64,000 bases of DNA from Endothia cerciana (Eukaryota; Ascomycota; Sordariomycetes; Diaporthales; Cryphonectriaceae). Of this stretch, positions 46,091 through 56,330 are shown piece by piece. A model generated the notes under the pieces. It did no database searches. It saw only the letters and a list, made by a program, of their open reading frames with translations, and had not been told where the DNA came from. The number at the start of each line of letters is the position of its first letter. The first letter of the stretch is position 1. The position numbers and the translations under genes were made by a program. The stretch is taken from the NCBI GenBank assembly GCA_026119935.1, contig JALRMH010000002.1, positions 1,116,001 to 1,180,000 on the forward strand, written 5' to 3'.

Positions 46091-47206
46091 ATGGGAGCGC
46101 AGTGGTCGCAGTTCTTTCCACCGTCACCCACCTTCACAGAGGCTGACTTGGGCTCGCAAGAGGGCAAGGTGTTCCTTGTTACGGGAGGAACATCAGGCAT
46201 TGGGCTTGAGCTTGTCAAAATCTTGTACGCCAAGAATGCTCGAGTGTATGTTGCCGGACGCTCGGAGGACAAGGCTCAACGAGTTATTCAAGAAATCCGC
46301 GCCATAACGCCTCCGGCTACAGGGACGCTCGAGTTTCTGCACATCGAACTAGACGACCTGACTAGCATAAAAAAAATACAGCCAATGCTTTCAAGGCCAA
46401 GGAGGCCAAGTTGCACGTTCTATGGTCAGCTAAGTTCTACCCTCTCAATCTATCAGCCTCACCACCTTCATTCCTGTTTCAAATTTCCTTTTATGCTCTA
46501 AGCTACGAATTGGAATTGAGCTCACCATGTAGTACCATGAGTGACTGACCAGGTTTATGGGGTTAGGAACGATGCTGGCGTTTCTCAGCCACCAGCAGGC
46601 AGTATTTCGAAGCAGGGCATCGAGTTACAGCTTGCCACCGACTGTTTGGGGCCTTTCCTCCTCACGAAGCTTCTTCTGCCATTGATGGAAGCCACAGCAG
46701 CCACCGAAAACGCGAAAGACTCTGTGCGTGTCGTGTGGACCAGCAGCCAGGTCATGGAGCTTTCCGCTCCTACCCAAGGCATCGTTATGTCTGAGGTAAA
46801 TGATCCCCCCAAGGACAAGACACACAACTACACCAACTCCAAGACAGGCAACTTCTTCCTGGCGGCTGAGCTTATGCGCCGTCGAGGGCCAACTGGTGTG
46901 TTGAGCATTGCCCTGAACCCGGGCGCCGCTTTCACGAGCCTCTTTCGCCACACTCCATGGTTGCCTTGTCTTGCGTGGCCGCTCATGCACAGACCGAAGC
47001 TGGCTGCCTATACACAGCTGTTTGCAGGGCTTTCAGGGGAGGTCACTTCCGGGCAAGGAACTCTCTACATCGTGCCGTGGGGAAGGATTGCGAAGTCTGT
47101 GAGGCAGGACTTGGTTGATGCCACGAAGTTACCAGAAGAAGGAGGTTCCGGCAGAGCGAAGGAATTTTGGGACTTCTGCGAAGGAAAGAACTATGATTAT
47201 GCCTAA
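46091..47206 (+). pseudogene. Short-chain dehydrogenase/reductase with A-run frameshift
   Basis: Exon 1 starts at 46091 with a classical SDR N-terminus: cofactor motif TGGTSGIG in KVFLVTGGTSGIGLELV, then VYVAGRSEDKA. Exon 2 (46567-47206) has the NDAGV segment (NNAG in the family), LGPFLLTKLLLPLM, VWTSSQV and the active-site YTNSK (YxxxK), followed by ALNPGAAFTSLF. The intron is 46425-46566. Between LDDLTSIK and TANAFKAKEAKLHVLW the frame is lost at a run of eight A (46369-46376): six or nine would restore it. The product would therefore end early. The fold resembles fungal retinol-dehydrogenase-like SDRs that often sit in metabolite clusters. A sequencing error in the A run is the main alternative. 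Confidence 0.8.
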
Positions 47207-48225
47207 TAGATTCATAGCTCTCATTCTGATGTTGACTTCAAGGCTGGATGGTCCTTTTCTATGTATCTTACCTAGACGCTTTTAGTATCGAGACTTGGAC
47301 CGGTCAGGAGAATCTGTATGCTCGACTGAGTTTCAATGTGGAAACACCCCCCCTTCTAAATTTGAGTAGATCCTACCCTCTAGGCCCATCTTATTCATGT
47401 ATCTTGATGCTTCAGCTTGTTAAGTAGAGAAACTGCCCATACTATTGCGGCTCTCAGGTCTTTCGTCATTAGACTTTTTCTACATAATTCCATTCACCAG
47501 AAGTCTAGCTGGACAGAACGGAGAGAGCGATTGCCAGACTACGCTTTCGAACCCATATATACTTGTTCCCACGAGGAAGACAATACGCTCATTTCTCAGG
47601 CAAATGTCCTATGTATAGCGCCCTAAGTCAAGCCTACAACTTTCCGGACTAGGTTTCTACGCGGAGGAGTACAGATGTGCCGAACGACAACGGAGGATTC
47701 TCTGGCATGTACATAGTGAATGAGTTCCATATCGAGACAGCTGCAAGTTTCGATTCGAACTAAAACATCCTATTCAAAGTTGGGACTCCACGAAGATAGG
47801 ATGTACGACTAAAATACGTTCTGCTCTTAGGTTAGACAACAAAGTGAGGTCAGTGGCAGCTGCCGCCAGCTGGCAATGACGTCCCTCAGGATGAGTCAGG
47901 GGTCACGATGTGCTGATCAATTGGAAGACGGCCATTCCTTGCTGGACCCTGCTAGACCTCTTTCGAACCGGATTTCTCAGTCAGCATCTAGTCAGCATCC
48001 GCTCATCATGACTAGCTCTATCGCTGCTGAGAAAGAAAGGAAGAACCATGTACCTGTCTACAATGGAGACGCGGCTAATGTGGCAGGGTGGCCCATCCCA
48101 AGAGACGTAATAAGACCCCCCGAATACTGCTAAATCAGGACACACATCTCCTTAGCAAAGCATCACCAAACTATCTCAAATCCAAGTTATCATCTCTGGC
48201 CCGCTTCGAGCCATCCGCCGTGTAT
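47207..48225. other. Intergenic, no supported gene
   Basis: 1 kb between the SDR remnant and the pirin gene. Only short frames. In-frame codons before the chosen pirin start reach back to an ATG at 48088. Confidence 0.5.
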
Positions 48226-49348
48226 ATGAAGCGTTTCATCGTCATCGTCTCGATTCTCATAGCATCATTGTCTTTTCTCATCTACAACTCTACAAAACTC
48301 ACGAGATTGGTCGAGGAATACTCACCACGCGAAACCAGGTCACTATTCCAACACTCCACGACCCAAAAAGCCAGCACCACAGATCCAGAGGAGAATTCGG
48401 AGCTCATGCTCAAGTCCGCCATGTCGAAGGCTCTTCACCACGCGAAGATATCACCGCACAGGTCCGCCACCCGTGGCCACAGTGACCATGGCTGGCTGAA
48501 CACCTACCATAGCTTCAGTTTTGCAGACTGTACGTCCTCGATCCCAACCCCTGCTACCACACGCTAACAAGTCCCCAGGGTATGATCCACGCTACACATC
48601 CTTCGGCGCTCTACGCGTCCTGAATGAGGACCGCGTGAAGGCCCAATCCGGCTTCCCCACGCATCCTCACCGGGACTTCGAGATCTTCTCGTACATCCTG
48701 TCCGGTGAGCTCACCCACCGGGACTCGATGCTGCGCAAGGGTGCCGAGGGCGGCCAGTCAGACAAATTCTACCGTATGCACCGCGGTGACGTCCAGTTCA
48801 CGACCGGCGGCACCGGCATCGCCCACTCCGAGATGAACGAGCACCGCTCGGACACCGTGCACTTCCTCCAGATCTGGGCCATCCCCTGGAAGCGCGGCCT
48901 GACGCCTCGCTACCACACCAGGAACTTCCCCGAGGAGGACAAGCGCAAGGGCTTCGTCAAGATCCTGAGCCCGCTCAAGGCCGGCGAGGACGCGACCAAG
49001 CAGCAGGAGGAGGAGGCTCAGCCCGCCATCGAGGGGACGATCCCCATCCATGCCGATCTTGTGATGGCCGCGGGCATTATTGCGCCGGACCAGAAGTTCG
49101 AGTGGAAGGTTGGCGCGGATGCGAGGTTCGGGCCGGACGCGAAGCAGGCGAACAAGAGGAAGGTGTATGTGCACCTGCCGATGACCAAGAGCGGCAAGGC
49201 CAAGATCAAGCTGGATGGCAGGGTCGATGCAGTGCTTGAGGAGGGCGATGGAGCGTTTATTGATGGTGTCAATGCGGGTGACAAGCTTGCTGTTGAGAGC
49301 GTGGGCAGCATAGAGGCTGAAGTTGTCTTGCTGGACAGCGAGACGTAA
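48226..49348 (+). CDS. Pirin family protein with N-terminal membrane segment
   Basis: Exons 48226-48529 and 48579-49348 (49-base intron, GTACGT to CCAG) give 357 residues, about 60 more than ordinary pirins. Pirins are bicupin proteins that bind iron or another metal; relatives act as quercetinases or nuclear cofactors. The N-terminal cupin begins HGWLNTYHSFSFADWYDPRY, and the metal-binding residues are seen in HPHRDFE and GGTGIAHSEMNE (three His and a Glu). The C-terminal cupin starts near ADLVMAAGIIAPDQKFEW. The unusual part is the first 30 residues: MKRFIVIVSILIASLSFLIY is a clear membrane anchor or uncleaved signal, followed by a polar linker. A start at 48088 would add 46 residues before it. 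The fungal orthologues I recall are soluble, so the anchor deserves attention. Confidence 0.88.
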
Positions 49349-49486
49349 TTCGTTCGACGTTCAGCTTGTAAAAAATAAAAAATAAAAAAAAATATGAAAA
49401 ATGCATTCTAGCGAGGAACTTTGAAATTGGGACGAGAGTCTAGGACTACCTATCCATGAGCACATCATTCTTCAGTTATTTGAAAG

Positions 49487-52400
49487 CTACACCTCCTCTG
49501 GAGCCCCATAGCCACCACCTCCCGAGGAGTTGATCTGCATCCACTCCCCAGCCTGTAAGTTCACGACAGCCTTGCCACCAAGACTAATCCTCTCCTTCTC
49601 GTCACCCTTTCCCGTATATTTGAATGCAAAGTTGAGACCCGCCTCTCCGGGCAGCCCATCAGCCATGCCATACGGTCTGAAGACACGTCTGTCGGACAGA
49701 ATACTGAACTTCAACGGTATCCGCGCCTCAACCTCCCGGATGATCCCACAGCCGCCAGCCCACCTACCCTTGCCACCGCTCCCATGCCGGATCTCATCCC
49801 TCCTGACCAGAACTGCAGTGCGCTTCTCAACGATCTCGGGATCCGTAGCTCTTGTGTTCGTTGAATGGACATGCGTTCCGTGCTCGCCGTCATAACCCTC
49901 ACAGGCTCCAACTCCACCAGCGACGGTCTCGCCGTAGTTCCAGCCGGGCAGGACCTTGCCTGTCTCAGGGTCCTTGCCTCCCATTCCCCAGCCGAAACTG
50001 TTCGCGCAGCCAGAGCTAGCAGCGTGCCGCCCAAAAGCCCTCAGGATCGTATCGACTACGCGTTGGCTTGCGAGCGTCGAACCGCAGATAGCCACGGCAG
50101 GCGATGGGTTCAGGACGGAGCCGGGTGGGACTCGAATCTCGACCGGAGCAAGACAGCCTTCGTTGAGGGGGATATCACTATCGACCAGACAGCGGATGGT
50201 ATAGATGATGGAAGAGTGAGTGATGGAGATGGGACAGTTGTAGTTCCCCCATATCTGTGGGCCGGACCCGCTGAAGTCGTACACTGCTCCTCCAGTATTT
50301 TCATCGATGGTGATGGCTACACTCATGGGCGTCCCGTCGTCGAGGTAATCCGTGGCGGTAAGCGGCTTCGGGTGGTCCTTGGCGATCTTCCTGAACCACT
50401 CTCGGACCGCCAGCTCAGCATTCCTCTGGATCCCGTTCATGTATTTGTGCACGACCGGCAGAGAGTACTCGTTGCAAAGCTTGCGCAGGAGTACGATCCC
50501 ACGCTGGTTGGCAGAAACCTGCGCCTTGAGGTCGGAGAGGTTATCACCAATCCGACGGGTTACGCTGCAGCCGGGGAACTCGCCGGCTCTCTGGAAGGCT
50601 GCGCGTACTTCGTCCTCGAGGAAGTCGCCCCCGCTCACAATTTTCAAAGTCTCGATTTTGATTCCTTCCTCCCAAAGCTCCTTCGACTCCGGCATCATGG
50701 AGGTGATACCCCTGCCGCCAATATCTGTATGATGCCCTCTTGAGGCCACATAGAAGGCGATCTCGTCGCCCAAGAACACCGGCGTGACGACGGTGAGGTC
50801 TGGCAGATGTGTTCCTCCCCACTGAGGGTGATTCGTGAGGAGAACGTCTCCATCTCGTAGCTTTCCCAGCCAGTGTCGATGCTGAGCCTGGATGGCAAAC
50901 TGCATACTGCCAAGATGAATCGGGATGTGAGGTGCATTTGCAACAAGCTTGCCGCCAGGTGAGAATATCGCACACGAGAAGTCCAGCCGTTCTTTGATGC
51001 TCGTCGAAATCGACGTTCGTTGCAACGTGTTGCCCATCTGCTCCGCAATGGCCATGAACCGATGGGCAAAGACAGAAAGTTGAATGGGGTTCTCGATACC
51101 ATCATCCTCAGCAGGTCCAGCACTGCGGGTTGTCCGTTCACCGTCATCCAGCTCTTCCAAGACAACGTGGTGGGCCAAGATGACGGCCTTAAATGTCGGC
51201 TCCAGCAAAATCGTCTGGGTTTTGTCGATGACCAGAGCAGGTCCGGTAATGACGCTTCTTGGTGGCAGATCACCGAGTTCGTAGACCTTTGTCTTCCTCC
51301 ATGCACCCTCAATATAAACACTCTGTTCAGAGGTGGATTTTGTGTTATTGACCGACGGATTCGCCAGGACTTGTTTCAGTTCGTCCCAATGCGGCTGCTC
51401 CTCGGCCTGCTTATCTGCACTCCCGGTGCCTCTGACCTTGATTGACTCAATCACGATGTCTCTGTTCATCGAGAATGCGAATTCCCTCAAGTGTATGCCC
51501 TCGAAGGCGCTCATATAGTCTCCGTCCTCAGGCTTCGGGATTGTGATGTTCGTGTCCGTCCCGAAGTATCGGAGCACCAGCGACTCCTCAAACTCCAGCG
51601 ATTGTTCGTCCGCACCCTGGGTTTGGAGTTCTTGAGCCACTCTCTGTCTCAGAGCCACTAGTCGCGACTCTACGTGTTGCAAGGCTTCTGGATTCAGTTT
51701 CGCTGCATACGGCTCGAATGACTCGTACTGTAGCTCTGCCAGAGAGATACCATGAGCAGAGAGGAGCGATGACCAACGGTGAATCAGAATCCTCCTTATG
51801 CCCAGCTTCTCAGCAATGGAGCAGGCATGCTGGCCGCCTGCTCCCCCGAAGCAGACCAGATTGTGATTCTCCGGTGCAAAACCCCGGGCCTCAGTTGCGT
51901 TTCTTATGGGCCGGCTCATTGCCTCGTTGGCGATGTTCAAGAAACCCAACGCGACGTCCTCAGGTGACAGGCTTTGCCCAGTCTGGCTGTTGAAGTCAGC
52001 GGTGATGGCGTCGAATTTCCGAACGATAACGGCCTTGTCCAGTGGCTGGTCCGCATTCGGACCAAAGATCGAGGGGAACGATGAAGGAACCAGGCGGCCA
52101 AGGAACAGATTCGCATCTGTCACCGTCAGAGGCCCTCCCTTGCGATAGCAAGCGGGCCCGGGGTGAGCTCCGGCGCTCTCCGGGCCGACGACCAAAAGGC
52201 CATTTTTGGCAGACAGGATCGAGCCGCCACCAGCTGCGACAGTTGCTATGTTCAACATCGGCACATTGATGGTCCTTCCAGCGATGGTGGCTTCTGTGAT
52301 GTAGTCATACCTCCCATCATATCTCGAGACATCCGTGCTCGTCCCGCCCATGTCGAGCCCAATAATTGCCATGCCATCTTCGGGATCATAGCAAGACCTG

Positions 52401-53401
52401 GAAATACCGACAACGCCGCCAGCTGGGCCACTCAGTAGCGCCTCGTTTCCCCTAGACTTGTGAGCCTGCTTGAGTCCGCCGTCGGAGCACATGAACTCAA
52501 CTCTTTGGGGCAGGGTCTTGAATCCGCTCTCGAAGTTCTCCACGTACCGCTTGATTACCGGGTAAAGATACGCCTCGGAACAGGTCGAGTTACTCCTGAT
52601 CAGGAACTTGATGTTTGGACTCGTGCTGGAGGACGTCGTCACGTATTTGAACCCCATCTCTCGTGCTATGCTTGCCACCATGTCCTCGTGCTCCGGATAC
52701 ACGTAGGCATGCATGAACGAGACCGCCAGCGATGAGTAGCCCTTGTCCAGCAAGCCCGCCAGCTGCACCCTGACGAGCGCAGGGTCTGGTCTCCTAAGGA
52801 CGTGGATGATCTCACCGCTGGCGGTTCTGACAAGATCTGAACCGGCCAGCTCTCTGTTCTTATCTAGAGGCTCGGGGTTCAAGTCGTAGTCCTCAGGAAC
52901 TACTCGCTCATCGATCTCAATGACCTTGTCGTGTAATGCTTGTGCCTTTCGGACTTTCAGATCGAAGAGCTTGGGTCGAGACTGATCCCCAATGATACAG
53001 ACATCCTTGTGGCCCTTGGTTGTGAGCAGGGCGAATCTCTCCCCCTTTTGTTCAAGCAGAGCATTGGTGGCAATCGTGGTCCCGATACGGCACGACGCTG
53101 TCTAAGCAGTGTTTAGCAGACATGTCCTGTCCAGCGATCGTCGTAACACGCGATTTGCTTCTATCGCTCGATCCGATCCGTCGGACTTACCTATCCGAGA
53201 GCCGTCTAGCTTCTCTTCGGCCGGTATATCCCTCCCTTCCGCTATCTGGAGCACTCTTCGGATCGCCTCCGTGGGAGCATCCCGGTAAGTCGCTGGGTCC
53301 TCAGACAGCAACTTGAAAGTCAACGGCTCTCTGTTGGGGATATGGGCAATGACATCGCAGAACGTGCCGCCGCGGTCGATGGCCACTCTGATTCCCGACA
53401 T
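49487..53401 (-). CDS. OXP1: 5-oxoprolinase, ATP-hydrolysing
   Basis: Exons 53401-53191 and 53097-49487 on the minus strand, joined by a 93-base intron, give 1273 residues, the full size of eukaryotic 5-oxoprolinase. It opens 5-oxo-L-proline to glutamate with ATP in the gamma-glutamyl (glutathione) cycle, in the cytosol. The HyuA-type half begins IRVAIDRGGTFCDV, continues with RIGTTIATNALLEQKG, the hydantoinase core GLDMGGTSTDVSRY and VAAGGGSIL, and LVCFGGAGGQHAC. The HyuB-type half starts near PIQLSVFAHRFMAIAEQMG and includes FSCAIFSPGGKLVANAPHI, NHPQWGGTHLPD, a VASRGHHTDIGG metal-site-like segment and ends SSGGGGYGAPEE. The acceptor ACAG at 53100-53098 was chosen over TTAG three bases before, as only it keeps SRI-ASCRIGTT. 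Confidence 0.95.
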
Positions 53402-56330
53402 TTTCAAGGTAGACGTGAACTTGTTCAGCCCAGGTCAAAACAGACTTGAGGACAGCCTAACATTGCCTGTAGTGCTTCCAATCTCGAGTGCAGTTCAACG
53501 ACACCAGAAATGCTCTCTCGGAAGTTCGTGAAAACCGTATGTCGCCATCCGAATGGTGTCTGACCACATCTCGGAGCTATCTTGCCCGGCCCGGTCTCGG
53601 AAGACGTTCAAGCATGCAGTGATCCACACCGCGCCAGGTTTCCGGTATAGTATTTGTTTGTCTGCATATCACGGACTATAACATCTTAATTACTGTATGT
53701 GCAGTCCCCCCTCATGACGGGTGCATTTTGCGACTTCTGTCGTGGATGTCGAGGGGCATCTTTTTTATGAGGGACGTCCCTACCCATGCTCACAAAAAGT
53801 GAATAGTCAAGGACTTATATAGGACAGCTCATACTGTGTGTTACTTTGACATTCTGCTGATACTCTTGTCCTCTTAGCCCTCTGAACACCCCATCTGATG
53901 AGTACGGGTGGAGGAGTCCAAGCGGCATCTTTCCCAGATCCGAGTGGAAGTCAACGACCACCGGGAACTTGGTGGCCTCCTCCCCGATCGGCTCCTTTTC
54001 TCACAGCTCCGCAGATAGATCCATACAGAAGCAATCGACTTCCAATGCCTGGCGCCTATCGATGGCCTACTGATCCCTCGCGTACGTGCGTTGCAGCTCG
54101 ATGAGGTGCGGCGCACTGATCAGGGAGAAGCCTGACACGGTCGAGCACACACGTCCCGTGGCTGCATTGGCCTGAGCTCGGGATGTCGAGCGAGGGGAAC
54201 AAGCTCCCACTCAAGCTCGGCTGGTTCCTGCTGAGATCCTGACGCTTGGCGTACTCTTTGAACAGGTGAGGCCCACAGCGGTTGTCCCAAGTCGCCTTGG
54301 CGCCGGATCGCTGATACCTGACCTCCAGCTTGACCAGAACAACGTCCCTCCTGCCCCAATCGACTTGAGAAGCCTGGCGACTGCGTAAGGTCCAGCTAAA
54401 GGGCGGCTTGCTCTCTGGCAGAGCGGGCCAGTCAACAGGTATTCCAGCTCTCTGGTGGCGCGGTCGCAGTCAAGTGGTAATGATTTTCCACGGCCGATGA
54501 TGTCGACGTATCTGCGGTGGATGTCGTCAACGCGTCGATTCTCATCCTCCACAAACCTCCAGCGAAGGTAAACAGTAGCACCCCGTTCCGTTTGAGCGGC
54601 GAAGTACATGCACTTCCACCCGTGGAAGCCTTTGCCTACAAGTCTGAGTTGTTCACGAGCTGAATATATTGCTGGACACACGAGGGGTCGCCTTCAAGGC
54701 CAAAAGGCGATCCTTGGCACGTTCGCGTCTCGTCTGGGCAATGTGGAGCACTATAGCAGCATGACAAGGGGACAGGGCTGGGGGTGGGCTGAGCAACTCG
54801 CTGAGATGCAGACTAGGACCTGGTGACGGAGATATTCAAGGTGGTAAAGCAGGGCAGCTAGAGACGGGCAGAGACGCGAGCCCTGCACTGGCATCGTCGG
54901 CCAGGGCGGGTGGTGGACAGCGTGCCCGGCCGGCAGTGAGCTCGACGGTCAAGACGGCGAGTGACTGGTGCAATTGTCCGGGACTGCAGGGTAGTAGATA
55001 TGGTCTCGCAAGGGCAGCTCAAAGCTGGTCGATCGTCGAGATTCAGACCCTGGGTGCGAAGATGGAGGGCAGCTGCAGTCGGGCAGAGAGCAGCCCGCGG
55101 GCTGTCACGCGGCCGCGGTTGGCAATAGTGGGAAGAATTGGCCCTGGGCAGCGAGGCCGGGAACGAGCTCGACAGTCGAGATGGAGGGCCAGAGACGTGG
55201 CCGTGCCTGCTAGAGACGAGATCTCGAAGGGGACCTTACTTTACCGCTGGTCGTGACGATGGCGCGCGGTCAACAGGCCTCGCTCGCTGCAACGGGCGGA
55301 CGCGTCTACCTGCAGCATGGCCAACAAATGATGGCAAACGGGATCCAGTGACAAATGAGAAGAGCCATCGTATGCGGGATTCAATCTGCCCAGATGAGAA
55401 GTGCTGGGGAACGTTAGAGTCCAGAGGCTGTTGGTATCTTCGTTGCGAGCTGCGCAGGCTGGCGTGAGGATGTGGGGCTGTCGGGCTACCGCGACGGAGG
55501 TTCCGCGTGCAGAGATTTCATGGGCAGACGCTCACGCGCGTGAGCGTAAGTCAACACACGGGAGGTTGCACAGCAGCATCTAGAAGCGGATGGCAAGGTC
55601 AAAAACCAAGGCAGGGCCCCATCTGCTGCATCACAGGCCGATACAGCCTCTTCCCAAAACCGTCGCCGCCCGCAGACGTGTGCATTGGTCCCTTGTCCTT
55701 CCTCATCTCGGCGCACCAGGCACCGATGACAACGAAAGCGCAATGAAAACTCAGTCAAGAATGCGTAGGGTTCCAAAAATTCCCTAGCCAGCCGAAGCCA
55801 ACTAGGAGTGGTCATGTTATAGTTTTCAACTAGCAAAAACGCATTCTCAGGCGAACCTTCACTGAATTGCGTAAAGCCCGTGCACCAGGATGAAGAGGAG
55901 AGGAGAGAAAGGGTGCAGCGCAGCTGAGGGCGGTGGGAGGCGAGATTATATAGCTGGGGCCAGAAGTGCACGGGCCACCTGCACATGCGACTGGCCGCCT
56001 GGCAGAATCACCTGATTGGGACTAGCGTTGACAGGTACAGAAGGTATCTGGCCTCAGTCACCACCGCTCCCAATTTGGTGACTGAGGTCCAGTGAACGAA
56101 CGGCACGCCTGGAGTGCTATCTGCCATGCTACTTTGGTAGGTAGCCGGACACCTGGGCAGCCATAAAATTAAGGCGTAGTCAAGCAAGTCACGAGGAACG
56201 ACAACCGCAGAGGCAACATGAGGGATAACTGGCATCATTTACAACTTTTTCATTGGCATAAGGTTATCTCATCAAAGATCAATTCGTAGAATTAGATACC
56301 CGTCGTTACAACCCCCAACACTGGCCTGCA
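53402..56330. other. Gene-poor region with GA-rich degenerate repeats
   Basis: 2.9 kb without a supported gene. Minus-strand frames at 54211-54681 (156 residues, with FHGWKCMYFAAQTERGATVY) and 55486-55986 (166 residues) look compositionally protein-like and could be exons of one unrecognised minus-strand gene, but no splice chain was convincing. From 54850 to 55240 GC-rich variants of AGAGACG and TCGAGATGGAGGGC recur, which look like degenerate low-complexity repeats. Confidence 0.4.
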
